A stretch of 8,685 nucleotides of DNA from Methanocorpusculum sp. (GTDB taxonomy: Archaea > Halobacteriota > Methanomicrobia > Methanomicrobiales > Methanocorpusculaceae). The notes beneath the pieces were generated by a model, which saw nothing but the letters and a program-made list of their open reading frames with translations, ran no database searches and was not told the DNA's origin. The translations under genes were made by a program, and so were the position numbers. Where the stretch lies: the NCBI GenBank assembly GCA_017622255.1, contig JAGARL010000128.1:1-8685 (forward strand). The letters are read 5' to 3'. Shown here piece after piece: positions 1 through 6,127 of the stretch (position 1 is its first letter; the number at the start of each line of letters is the position of its first letter).

Positions 1-314
1 ATGTGCTTGCAACAGCTCAGGTTGCCGGAACGCTTGCCGTAAAGCAGACCTGGGCTTTAATTCCGATGTGCCATCCGATTCCGGTCGGTGCTGTCACCAT
101 CGCCTTCGAGCAGACCGCGGAGTACATCGAGGCGTCCTGCCGGGTTAAGACCTGCGGCAAGACCGGCATCGAAATGGAGGCGCTGACGGGAGTATCCGTT
201 GCGCTTTTGACCATCTGGGATATGGTCAAATCCGCAGAGAAGGATGAGGCAGGGCAGTATCCGGCAACCCGGATTGACGGCATCCACGTGGTGGAAAAGC
301 GGAAAGGGGAATAA
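1..314 (+). CDS. moaC: MoaC, cyclic pyranopterin monophosphate synthase (3' part only)
   Basis: C-terminal two thirds of MoaC, the molybdenum cofactor enzyme that works with MoaA to turn GTP-derived 3',8-cyclo-7,8-dihydro-GTP into cyclic pyranopterin monophosphate in the cytoplasm. The gene enters from the left edge, and 103 residues are visible in the frame starting at base 3; the GTG at base 3 is an internal valine codon, not a start. Recognisable family blocks are PMCHPIP (visible residues 21-27), [13 protein letters not shown] (53-65) and [11 protein letters not shown] (71-81). The His of the first block and the Asp and Lys of the last correspond to active-site residues of the family. The C-terminus ([15 protein letters not shown]) is complete, ending in TAA. 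Its stop overlaps the start of the next gene (TAATG), so the two are probably cotranscribed and translationally coupled. Confidence 0.93.
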   Translation, partial: VLATAQVAGTLAVKQTWALIPMCHPIPVGAVTIAFEQTAEYIEASCRVKTCGKTGIEMEALTGVSVALLTIWDMVKSAEKDEAGQYPATRIDGIHVVEKRKGE

Positions 315-799
315 TGGAGCAGGTTACGTTTTACCCCGTCGGTGTTGTGCACTCGCCGCACAAAGCGCTTGCCGGAATGCCGGTTCAGCCCCCGTCTGCG
401 GCGGAATTTACCGGGGAGATTGAGATTTTCCCGGAGTATGCCGAAGGGCTTTTGGATATCGAGGGGTTCTCGCGGCTGATGGTGTTTTACCATCTGCACA
501 AGAGCACCGGCCCCCTTCTGACCGCCACGCCGTTTCTGGATACGGTACCGCACGGCGTCTTTGCTTCCCGCATCCCCCGGAGGCCGAATGCTCTGGGGTT
601 CTCGGTTGTGCGGCTTCTCTCACGGGAGGGAAACATCCTTCGAATCGGCGACGTGGATATCTTAGACGGCACACCGGTCTTAGACGTCAAGCCGTATGTG
701 CCGGAGTTTGATGCGTACCCGAATGCATCTTCGGGATGGTTTTCCGGAAAACTTTCCGGACTTGCAGAGAAGCGGTCTGATACGCGGTTTTCTAAGTAA
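314..799 (+). CDS. trmO: TrmO-like tRNA methyltransferase (TsaA/YaeB, UPF0066 family)
   Basis: A 161-residue protein of the TrmO/TsaA family. In bacteria TrmO uses S-adenosylmethionine to methylate N6-threonylcarbamoyladenosine at position 37 of tRNA-Thr, giving m6t6A. Family blocks are GVVHSP (residues 10-15), GVFASRIPRRPNALGFS (81-97) and DILDGTPVLDVKPYVPEFD (115-133), the last two being the usual signatures. At 161 residues it is much shorter than the roughly 235-residue E. coli protein and matches the single-domain archaeal form, which lacks the C-terminal extension. The start at 314 is supported by an AGGGGA ribosome binding site just upstream and by the one-base TAATG overlap with moaC. 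Family membership is secure. The exact substrate in archaea is less so, and the pairing with moaC gives no clear hint. The last 20 residues are charged and poorly conserved. Confidence 0.85.
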   Translation: MEQVTFYPVGVVHSPHKALAGMPVQPPSAAEFTGEIEIFPEYAEGLLDIEGFSRLMVFYHLHKSTGPLLTATPFLDTVPHGVFASRIPRRPNALGFSVVRLLSREGNILRIGDVDILDGTPVLDVKPYVPEFDAYPNASSGWFSGKLSGLAEKRSDTRFSK

Positions 800-1034
800 A
801 ACGGAAAAGAGCTGTGTGTGTGCAGACCGGCAGACGCAACTGAGCGTTGCTATTATATTTGAGATTGAAGATTTCTAACAACCTAAAGATTTCCAAGTTG
901 ACCGTCTTTTGACATATGCAAATAGAAGATATTTCCACCGCGAGCCGCCGTCGCAAGCCTACGGCTTGCGACTCTGTGTTCTTTTCCAAATGCGTCCAAA
1001 GCAATCACGAAAACCCAACACCAAACCCGCAACC
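800..1034. other. Non-coding spacer between trmO and the leu promoter
   Basis: No credible gene on either strand. It contains an AT-rich patch (about 850-895), three near copies of AAGATTTC (868-875, 886-893 and AAGATATTTC at 926-935), a TGACATATG at 910-918 that matches the core of the leu/ilv promoter box downstream, and the hairpin at 950-972 listed separately. Confidence 0.6.
950..985 (+). terminator. Strong hairpin followed by T-rich tract
   Basis: A perfect 10-base-pair inverted repeat, arms GTCGCAAGCC (950-959) and GGCTTGCGAC (963-972), with a three-base TAC loop, followed on the + strand by TCTGTGTTCTTTT (973-985). The form fits an intrinsic terminator for the moaC-trmO transcript, although it lies 150 bases beyond the trmO stop. 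Archaeal terminators rely mainly on the U-tract rather than a hairpin, so this could instead be a dispersed palindromic repeat or an insulator between the operons. Confidence 0.5.
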
Positions 1035-1065
1035 TATTTATCCTCTCAAGTATGACATATGTTAA
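1027..1065 (+). promoter_or_regulatory. Archaeal promoter of the leu leader and leuACDB operon
   Basis: TATA box TATTTAT at 1035-1041, preceded by CCCGCAACC, which could serve as a weak BRE. Archaeal transcription normally starts about 22-27 bases after the TATA centre, predicting a start near 1060-1066 and a leader RNA with a 5' UTR of roughly 30 bases. The distance from the TATA box start to the conserved TATGAC box (16 bases) is identical to that in the ilv promoter at 5949, which strongly supports both assignments. The transcript start is inferred. Confidence 0.7.
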
Positions 1066-1073
1066 CACACATA
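1049..1073 (+). promoter_or_regulatory. Shared promoter box, leu copy
   Basis: A 25-base element, AGTATGACATATG followed by TTAACACACATA, that matches the element at 5963-5987 in 23 of 25 positions. It contains the palindromes CATATG and TGTTAACA and overlaps the predicted transcript start. It may be the operator of a common branched-chain amino acid regulator, an extended initiator, or simply the 5' end of a duplicated leader unit. Confidence 0.6.
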
Positions 1074-1078
1074 ATCAA

Positions 1079-1085
1079 GAGGTGA
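1079..1085 (+). promoter_or_regulatory. Strong Shine-Dalgarno of the leu leader ORF
   Basis: GAGGTGA, seven bases complementary to the archaeal 16S rRNA tail, seven bases before the leader ATG at 1093. It decides that the leader ORF is translated. By contrast leuA, the first structural gene, has no purine-rich site before its ATG. CACCT at 1204-1208, after the leader stop, could pair with AGGTG of this site. Confidence 0.75.
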
Positions 1086-1092
1086 AGATACC

Positions 1093-1191
1093 ATGAAAAC
1101 ACAACCGTCAGCAAAACCCGCAGTCCAAACATCTTCGTCCTCCGCCGCAATTCTATCCGCCCCGTCTCTTTTCCTCGCACTACGTGCATAA
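1093..1191 (+). CDS. Leucine-rich leader peptide of the leu operon (leuL-like)
   Basis: A 32-codon ORF between the promoter and leuA. The N-terminal half is polar and Ser/Ala/Pro/Thr-rich. The C-terminus reads ILSAPSLFLALRA, with four leucines (codons CTA 1153, CTT 1168, CTC 1174, CTA 1180) among its last 12 residues before TAA. Two of the four are CTA, which the nearby genes use sparingly. The strong GAGGTGA site, the ATG at good spacing and clear similarity to the Ile-rich ORF at 6008 show it is a real translated unit. Its position before leucine genes and its leucine tail match the logic of leader peptides in bacterial leu attenuation, where ribosome stalling at Leu codons reports charged tRNA-Leu. 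There is no sequence homology to E. coli LeuL that I can see. A small hydrophobic membrane peptide is the alternative, but that would not explain the matching of residue to pathway. Confidence 0.8.
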   Translation: MKTQPSAKPAVQTSSSSAAILSAPSLFLALRA

Positions 1192-1285
1192 ATTCCTAAA
1201 ACGCACCTGACGAAACCGTCATTTCGCATCGTAATTATCAAACAACCCGCAAAGCGTCAAGCTTTCGCTATTCGCAAAAACAGCT
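1192..1285 (+). promoter_or_regulatory. Post-leader RNA region before leuA, with alternative hairpins
   Basis: A 94-base untranslated spacer. It can form hairpin A, TGACG (1208-1212) with CGTCA (1217-1221), loop AAAC, followed by TTT; and hairpin B, AAAGC (1251-1255) with GCTTT (1261-1265), extendable by two pairs across a bulge. A second CGTCA lies at 1255-1259 inside hairpin B, so TGACG could pair with either copy, giving two mutually exclusive folds. Blocks CTAAAA (1196), CATCGTAATTA (1227), CAAAGCGT (1250) and CGCTA (1266) recur in the same order and at nearly the same distance from the stop codon after the ilv leader. No long U-tract is present, so a classical intrinsic terminator is not evident. 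Confidence 0.55.
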
Positions 1286-2947
1286 ATGCAGAACACTGAC
1301 AAGTATATCCCGCAGTTCTTCGCGGTCAAAAATCCAACCCGCAAATGGGTTCAGAAAAGCATCATTGAGCATCCCCCTGTCTGGTGCTCCGTTGACCTCC
1401 GCGACGGAAACCAGTCCTTAATAATTCCCATGAGCCTGGAAGAAAAACTCGAATTCTTCCAGCTCCTGGTCAAAGTCGGATTCAAGGAAATCGAAGTCGG
1501 CTTCCCCGCCGCCTCAGAGACCGAATACACCTTCCTGCGGACCTTAATCGAACAGAACATGATTCCGGACGATGTCACCATCCAGGTCCTGACCCAGAGC
1601 CGGGAACACATCATCCGAAAAACCTTCGAAGCACTGCGCGGATGCAAAAACGCCATCGTACACCTGTACAACTCAACCTCCGTTGCCCAGCGCGAACAGG
1701 TCTTCCGGAAATCCAGAGAAGAGATTATCAGAATCGCTGTAGAAGGCGCAGAACTCTGCAGGAAAATCGCCGAGGAAACCGGCACCGCATACCGCTTCGA
1801 GTATTCTCCCGAATCCTTCACCGGAACCGAACCGGAGTTTGCGCTTGAAATCTGCAACGCCGTCCTTGATGTCTGGAAACCAACCCCGGACAGAAAAGCC
1901 GTCATCAACCTCCCGGTCACCGTTGAACTCTCCGCGCCGCATGTCTATGCAGACCAGGTCGAGTTCATGTGCGACAACCTCAAATACCGTGATGCGGTAG
2001 TGGTCTCCCTGCATCCCCACAACGACCGCGGCTGTGCCGTCGCTGATGCTGAACTTGGCATCTTAGCCGGCGCGGAACGGGTGGAAGGAACCCTCTTCGG
2101 CAACGGCGAGCGGACCGGCAACGCAGACATCGTAACGCTTGCCTTAAACATGTTCGCCCAGGGCGTGAACCCGAAGCTCAGCCTCGAAAACATGCCGGAG
2201 ATTGCCGAGGTCTATGAACGCGTCACCCGCATGCACATCCCGGACCGCGCCCCGTATGCCGGAGCACTCGTCTTTGCCGCGTTTTCCGGCTCGCACCAGG
2301 ACGCAATCGCCAAAGGCATGCGCTACCGTGAAGAGAAAAACTCCTCCCGCTGGACCGTCCCGTATCTGCCAATCGATCCCGCAGACGTCGGCCGCGAGTA
2401 TGAAACCGATGTCATCCGCATCAACTCCCAGTCCGGAAAAGGCGGCATCGGCTACCTCCTGGAACACAACTTCGGCTACGTCCTGCCGGGAAAAATGCGC
2501 GAGGAGGTCGGATATCTGGTCAAGAGCATCTCCGACCACGCCCACGCCGAACTCACCCCGGCACAGGTCCTTTCCGCCTTCACCGACACCTACGTCAACA
2601 TCGACACCCATGTTAAACTCACCGACTACCACTTCGAAAAGAAAACCGGCATCTGCGCTGCAATCACCCTCGAAGCAGACGGCGTCTCCCATGAACTCAA
2701 ATCCTGCGGAAACGGCCGCTTAGACGCAGTTGCCAACGCCGTCAAAAAATACCTGAACATCGAGTTCTCCAACCTCACCTACGAAGAGCACGCAATAACC
2801 CGCGGCTCAGCCTCGCAGGCAATCACCTATGTCAGTATCGAAACCCCCGCAGGAAAGACCGTGTGGGGTGTCGGAATCCATGATGATATCATCGTCTCTT
2901 CGATTAACGCGCTGTTCTCAGCCGTAAACCGCTCTATGGAGGAATAA
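1286..2947 (+). CDS. leuA: 2-isopropylmalate synthase, long (type 2, bacterial/fungal-like) form
   Basis: Catalyses the first committed step of leucine synthesis, condensing acetyl-CoA with 2-ketoisovalerate to 2-isopropylmalate. The TIM barrel covers about residues 30-310, with SVDLRDGNQ (35-43, metal and substrate site), the metal-binding HPHNDRG (243-249) and GNGERTGN (272-279). A linker region with SGSHQDAI (334-341) follows, then a C-terminal leucine feedback domain (about 420-550) containing [13 protein letters not shown] (473-485). The length of 553 and the opening (KYIPQF...RKWV) are those of the long LeuA subfamily of actinobacteria, clostridia and fungi, not the roughly 500-residue form usual in methanogens, suggesting acquisition by transfer. 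ATG 1286 fits the family N-terminus but is preceded by CGCAAAAACAGCT, with no Shine-Dalgarno, unlike every other complete cistron in this operon. First structural gene after the Leu-rich leader. Confidence 0.95.
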   Translation: MQNTDKYIPQFFAVKNPTRKWVQKSIIEHPPVWCSVDLRDGNQSLIIPMSLEEKLEFFQLLVKVGFKEIEVGFPAASETEYTFLRTLIEQNMIPDDVTIQVLTQSREHIIRKTFEALRGCKNAIVHLYNSTSVAQREQVFRKSREEIIRIAVEGAELCRKIAEETGTAYRFEYSPESFTGTEPEFALEICNAVLDVWKPTPDRKAVINLPVTVELSAPHVYADQVEFMCDNLKYRDAVVVSLHPHNDRGCAVADAELGILAGAERVEGTLFGNGERTGNADIVTLALNMFAQGVNPKLSLENMPEIAEVYERVTRMHIPDRAPYAGALVFAAFSGSHQDAIAKGMRYREEKNSSRWTVPYLPIDPADVGREYETDVIRINSQSGKGGIGYLLEHNFGYVLPGKMREEVGYLVKSISDHAHAELTPAQVLSAFTDTYVNIDTHVKLTDYHFEKKTGICAAITLEADGVSHELKSCGNGRLDAVANAVKKYLNIEFSNLTYEEHAITRGSASQAITYVSIETPAGKTVWGVGIHDDIIVSSINALFSAVNRSMEE

Positions 2948-2949
2948 TC

Positions 2950-4215
2950 ATGCCAATGACAATGACCCAGAAAATCCTCGCCGCCCACGCCGGCGTCGAG
3001 ACAGTATCGCCCGGAGACCTCATCCGCGTCAAGCTGGATATGGTCCTTGGAAACGACATTACATCGCCCGTTGCCATCAACGAGTTTGAGAAAGCCGGCT
3101 TTACCGGCGTCTTTGACAAGAACAAAATCTCGATGGTCATGGACCACTTCGTCCCGAACAAAGACATCAAAGCCGCACAGCAGGCAAAACAGTGCCGCTG
3201 CTTTGCCGGATGCCACGGCATTGTCAACTACTTTGACGCAGGTGACATGGGAATCGAACACGCCCTCCTGCCGGAGAAAGGTCTGGTAGGACCCGGAGAC
3301 GTGGTGATTGGCGCCGACTCGCACACCTGCACCTACGGCGCACTCGGCGCATTCTCCACCGGCGTCGGCTCTACCGACATGGCGGCTGGAATGGCCACCG
3401 GGGAAGCCTGGTTCAAAGTTCCGTCTGCGATCCGCTTCAACCTGACCGGCACACTTCCTGCCGGATGCTCGGGCAAGGATGTCATCCTTACCATCATCGG
3501 AAAAATCGGTGTGGACGGCGCACTCTACCAGTCGATGGAGTTCGGCGGAGAAGGCATGCACACGCTTTCCATGGACGACCGGCTCTGCATGGCAAATATG
3601 GCAATCGAAGCGGGTGCGAAAAACGGCATCTTCGAGGTGGACGAAAAAACCCTTGCCTACTGCAAGGAGCACGGCTTTGCAAACCCGCGGGTGTATACCG
3701 CAGATGCGGATGCCGAGTACACCGAGGTTATCACCATTAACCTGTCAGAGATTGTGCCGACCGTAGCCTGCCCGCACCTGCCGGAAAACACGAAGCCGGC
3801 CGCTGAGCTTTCAGCCGTCAAAATCGACCAGTGCGTAATCGGCTCATGTACTAACGGCAGAATCTCCGACATGGAAACCGCCGCGAAAATCTTTGCAGGA
3901 CGGCATGTGGCACCGGGAGTCCGCTGTATCATCATCCCGGCAACGCAGGAGATTTACAAGGAGTGCGCAAAACGCGGCTGGATTGAGATATTCATCGACG
4001 CGGGCTGTGTCGTTTCAACACCGACCTGCGGCCCGTGTCTTGGCGGCTACATGGGAATCTTAGCCGAAGACGAGGTCGCTGTTGCTACCACGAACCGGAA
4101 CTTCGTGGGCCGCATGGGACATGTAACCTCGAAGGTGTACTTAAGCAGTCCGGAGACCGCCGCCGTCTCCGCAATCAAAGGATACATCGCAGACCCGCGG
4201 GAGGATACGGCATGA
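2950..4215 (+). CDS. leuC: 3-isopropylmalate dehydratase, large subunit
   Basis: With LeuD forms the aconitase-family enzyme that isomerises 2-isopropylmalate to 3-isopropylmalate. The 421-residue length is the short archaeal/clostridial class of LeuC rather than the roughly 465-residue enterobacterial class. The three 4Fe-4S ligands are visible: C300 in GSCTNG, and C360 and C363 in CGPC. Other family blocks are MDHFVPN (64-70) and [15 protein letters not shown] (121-135). The start is two bases after the leuA stop, with GGAGG at 2939-2943; a second in-frame ATG at 2956 is also possible. Its homologs in methanogens include homoaconitase paralogs, but the operon fixes it as LeuC. Confidence 0.95.
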   Translation: MPMTMTQKILAAHAGVETVSPGDLIRVKLDMVLGNDITSPVAINEFEKAGFTGVFDKNKISMVMDHFVPNKDIKAAQQAKQCRCFAGCHGIVNYFDAGDMGIEHALLPEKGLVGPGDVVIGADSHTCTYGALGAFSTGVGSTDMAAGMATGEAWFKVPSAIRFNLTGTLPAGCSGKDVILTIIGKIGVDGALYQSMEFGGEGMHTLSMDDRLCMANMAIEAGAKNGIFEVDEKTLAYCKEHGFANPRVYTADADAEYTEVITINLSEIVPTVACPHLPENTKPAAELSAVKIDQCVIGSCTNGRISDMETAAKIFAGRHVAPGVRCIIIPATQEIYKECAKRGWIEIFIDAGCVVSTPTCGPCLGGYMGILAEDEVAVATTNRNFVGRMGHVTSKVYLSSPETAAVSAIKGYIADPREDTA

Positions 4216-4700
4216 AAGCACACGGCATTGTACACAAATACGGTGATAACGTCGATACGGATGTTATCATCCCGGCACGGTATCTGAACACGGCAGACCA
4301 CAAGGAGCTTGCCGCACACTGCATGGAGGACATCGACAAGGAGTTCGCCTCCCGCGTAAAGAAGGGAGACATCATAGTCGCCGGGGCAAACTTCGGCTGC
4401 GGTTCGTCCCGCGAACATGCGCCGATTTCGATTAAGGAGGCGGGAGTATCGGTCGTTATCGCCGAGACCTTCGCCCGGATTTTCTACCGGAATGCAATTA
4501 ACATCGGGCTTGCAATCCTGGAGTCGAAGGAGGCCGCAGAACATATCGCCGCCGGCGATGAGGTTGAAGTTGACTTTACGACCGGAAGCATCATCAACCA
4601 CACAAAAGGCGAGATTTACTGTGCAAAGCCGTTCCCGCCGTTTATCCAGGAGATTATCGGGAAAGGCGGTCTGCTGAACGCAATCAAAGGAGGAAACTGA
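4212..4700 (+). CDS. leuD: 3-isopropylmalate dehydratase, small subunit
   Basis: Swivelling-domain partner of LeuC, 162 residues. Blocks [11 protein letters not shown] (15-25) and [10 protein letters not shown] (62-71), the latter contributing substrate-specificity and active-site residues, plus [17 protein letters not shown] (84-100), are typical of the archaeal/clostridial small subunit. The ATG at 4212 overlaps the leuC stop (ATGA), and GGGAGG lies at 4199-4204. The open frame extends upstream to 4035, but that extension lies wholly inside leuC in another frame and is not family-like, so 4212 is the start. The overlap suggests translational coupling, giving balanced subunit amounts. Confidence 0.95.
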   Translation: MKAHGIVHKYGDNVDTDVIIPARYLNTADHKELAAHCMEDIDKEFASRVKKGDIIVAGANFGCGSSREHAPISIKEAGVSVVIAETFARIFYRNAINIGLAILESKEAAEHIAAGDEVEVDFTTGSIINHTKGEIYCAKPFPPFIQEIIGKGGLLNAIKGGN

Positions 4701-4701
4701 G

Positions 4702-5772
4702 ATGGAAAAGCGCATCGCAGTCCTTGCCGGAGACGGCATCGGCCCGGAGGTAACGGCAGAGGCAGTCAAAGTATTGGACATGGTTGCCGCAAAGTTCGGC
4801 CATACGTTTTCGTATGACATGGTCTTAATCGGCGGCTGTTCGATTGACCGCCACGGCGTGCCAATCACGGAAGAGGCGCTTTCGGTCTGTAAAGCATCCG
4901 ACGGCGTTCTGCTCGGTGCGGTCGGCGGTCCGAAGTGGGACTCCTGCCCGGCGGATATCCGGCCGGAGAAGGCACTGCTTGCCGTCCGCAAGGAGCTTGG
5001 GCTGTTTTCAAACCTGCGCCCGACAAAGCTGTTCCCGCAGCTTGCATCCGCTTCTCCCTTAAAGGAAGAGATTGTCGCAAAAGGCATTGACCTGCTGATT
5101 GTCAGAGAACTCATCGGCGGCATCTACTTCGGCCGCCGGCAGACGGTGTCGACTCCTGAGGGAAAGGCGGCGGAGGATGTGATGTCCTATGCCGAGTATG
5201 AGATTGAGCGCATCGGCCGCGTCGCCTTCGAAACCGCCCGGAAGAGAAACCGCAAACTTGCCTCGGTTGACAAAGCAAATGTGCTTGACACCTCGCGTCT
5301 CTGGCGGGAGGTGATGCACCGGCTGTCTGCTGAGTATCCGGATGTGGAGTATGCCGATTATATGGTGGACAACTGCGCAATGCAGTTAATCAGAAACCCG
5401 CAGCAGTTCGACGTGATTGTAACCGAGAACATGTTCGGCGATATCTTATCCGACGAGGCTTCGATGCTGACCGGGTCTATCGGTATGATGCCGTCTGCAT
5501 CCCTTGCGGCAGAAGGCCCGGGCATGTATGAGCCGATTCACGGCTCGGCGCCGGATATCGCAGGCAAAAACATCGCAAATCCGCTGGGAACGATTCTTTC
5601 TGCGGCGATGATGCTTCGCTATTCATTCGACATGGCAGAAGAGGCGGACGCGGTTGAGGCGGCAGTCGAGGCGGTCCTGGATGCCGGATACCGCACGGGT
5701 GATATTATGCAGGACGGCTGCACGCCGGTGTCGTGTTCTGCAATGGGCAGTCTGGTCGCAGAACGGGTGTGA
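4702..5772 (+). CDS. leuB: 3-isopropylmalate dehydrogenase
   Basis: NAD-dependent oxidative decarboxylation of 3-isopropylmalate to 2-ketoisocaproate, the last pathway-specific step before transamination. The 356-residue protein has DGIGPEV (11-17), LFSNLRPTK (101-109), [11 protein letters not shown] (134-144), SVDKANVL (188-195), the IPMDH signature [17 protein letters not shown] (243-259) and [18 protein letters not shown] (277-294). Substrate- and metal-binding residues known from the family are present (R96, R106, R135, K191, D223, D247, D251). The [11 protein letters not shown] form marks the bacterial LeuB subgroup, not archaeal homoisocitrate dehydrogenase-like enzymes, consistent with a bacterial origin also seen in leuA. 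It starts one base after leuD stops, with an excellent AAAGGAGG site at 4686-4693. Last gene of the operon. Confidence 0.96.
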   Translation: MEKRIAVLAGDGIGPEVTAEAVKVLDMVAAKFGHTFSYDMVLIGGCSIDRHGVPITEEALSVCKASDGVLLGAVGGPKWDSCPADIRPEKALLAVRKELGLFSNLRPTKLFPQLASASPLKEEIVAKGIDLLIVRELIGGIYFGRRQTVSTPEGKAAEDVMSYAEYEIERIGRVAFETARKRNRKLASVDKANVLDTSRLWREVMHRLSAEYPDVEYADYMVDNCAMQLIRNPQQFDVIVTENMFGDILSDEASMLTGSIGMMPSASLAAEGPGMYEPIHGSAPDIAGKNIANPLGTILSAAMMLRYSFDMAEEADAVEAAVEAVLDAGYRTGDIMQDGCTPVSCSAMGSLVAERV

Positions 5773-5829
5773 GAGGGGGTAAACCCTCAGCACTCATGCA
5801 AATCCAGGTTTGTTCCTAAATTATTTTTT
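5773..5829 (+). terminator. Terminator region of the leu operon
   Basis: Directly after the leuB stop lies a small hairpin, GAGGG (5773-5777) with CCCTC (5784-5788), with an alternative register GGGT-AA-ACCC. About 30 bases on is a T-rich tract with six consecutive Ts at 5824-5829. The T-run is the more archaeal signal; the hairpin may be 3'-end protection. Confidence 0.6.
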
Positions 5830-5940
5830 ACCGGATTATCACTGTACATATTTAGAAAAACGCATTATCTGTGTTTCTTCTCATGGGTTTGAATCTTTGG
5901 AAATACCCGGTAATGCAATTTAAAAACAAAGCCGAAAAAT
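5830..5940. other. AT-rich spacer between leu terminator and ilv promoter
   Basis: No gene or convincing repeat seen. The composition is markedly AT-rich compared with the flanking genes, as usual for archaeal promoter-upstream DNA. Confidence 0.5.
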
Positions 5941-5978
5941 CCGTAAACTATATATCATTTCGAGTATGACATATGGTA
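5941..5978 (+). promoter_or_regulatory. Archaeal promoter of the ilv leader and ilvBNC operon
   Basis: TATA box TATATAT at 5949-5955, preceded by AAAAATCCGTAAAC, a plausible BRE context. The expected transcript start is about 5974-5980, giving a 5' UTR of roughly 30 bases before the leader ATG. The spacing from TATA to the shared TATGAC box is exactly that of the leu promoter (16 bases), although the sequences around the TATA boxes otherwise differ. Confidence 0.75.
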
Positions 5979-5987
5979 ACATACATA
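5963..5987 (+). promoter_or_regulatory. Shared promoter box, ilv copy
   Basis: Second copy of the 25-base element (AGTATGACATATG followed by GTAACATACATA), differing from the leu copy at only two positions (T to G at the 14th base, C to T at the 20th). Conservation at the same distance from TATA in two promoters nearly 5 kb apart marks it as functional or recently duplicated. A regulator binding here could add transcription control on top of leader-peptide control. Confidence 0.6.
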
Positions 5988-5991
5988 CCAC

Positions 5992-5998
5992 GAGGTGA
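5992..5998 (+). promoter_or_regulatory. Strong Shine-Dalgarno of the ilv leader ORF
   Basis: GAGGTGA nine bases before the leader ATG at 6008. The ten bases GAGGTGAAGA are identical to those at the leu leader. ilvB itself has only a weak GGAAG upstream. Confidence 0.75.
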
Positions 5999-6007
5999 AG
6001 AAACCAC

Positions 6008-6127
6008 ATGCAAAGAACACCAACGCAAACAACGCCCGCATCAAAATCATCTTCCACCCAGGCACGCCTATCTGCCGCATCTCTTTTCGTAACTATTATT
6101 ATTAGTATTATTGCGATTATTGCATAA
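6008..6127 (+). CDS. Isoleucine-rich leader peptide of the ilvBNC operon (ilvL-like)
   Basis: A 39-codon ORF. The first half is polar (Thr/Gln/Pro/Ser), then LSAASLF and the tail VTIIISIIAIIA before TAA. Seven of the last 11 residues are Ile, every one coded ATT (6095, 6098, 6101, 6107, 6110, 6116, 6119), while the adjacent genes prefer ATC. One Val (GTA) precedes them. It is followed by the operon whose products make isoleucine and valine, the arrangement expected of a ribosome-sensed amino acid leader. The SSS and LSAxSLF core is shared with the leucine leader at 1093, while the tail is exchanged from Leu-rich to Ile-rich. The strong ribosome binding site and the matched promoter support translation. 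A small hydrophobic membrane peptide remains possible. Confidence 0.85.
   Translation: MQRTPTQTTPASKSSSTQARLSAASLFVTIIISIIAIIA

Noticed and set aside
3..5. GTG at base 3 as the moaC start
   Set aside because: The protein would lack the conserved N-terminal third of MoaC, so the gene begins before the window.
1051..1076. Bacterial sigma-70 promoter (ATGACA ... CATAAT) at the leu leader
   Set aside because: Spacing is only 12 bases and the ilv copy lacks a usable -10 (CATACC), whereas both loci have a TATA box at an identical distance upstream, which fits archaeal transcription.
1052..1096. Tiny ORF starting in the shared box (ATGACATAT...) and ending at the leader ATG
   Set aside because: No ribosome binding site; its start lies upstream of the predicted transcript start, and the ilv counterpart at 5966 ends at a different relative place.
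1192..1285. T-box or other known amino acid riboswitch before leuA or ilvB
   Set aside because: No T-box consensus or recognisable riboswitch core is seen in either spacer, and the leader ORFs explain amino acid specificity better.
2827..3672. Long antisense open frame (281 codons, minus strand), and similar ones at 4047-5123 and 6802-7683
   Set aside because: They lie opposite well-conserved leuA/leuC, leuC/leuD/leuB and ilvB sequence and resemble no family; they are by-products of codon bias on the coding strand.
4035..4211. N-terminally extended leuD starting at 4035
   Set aside because: The extension lies entirely within leuC in another frame and has no family similarity; ATG 4212 with GGGAGG and the ATGA overlap is the proper start.
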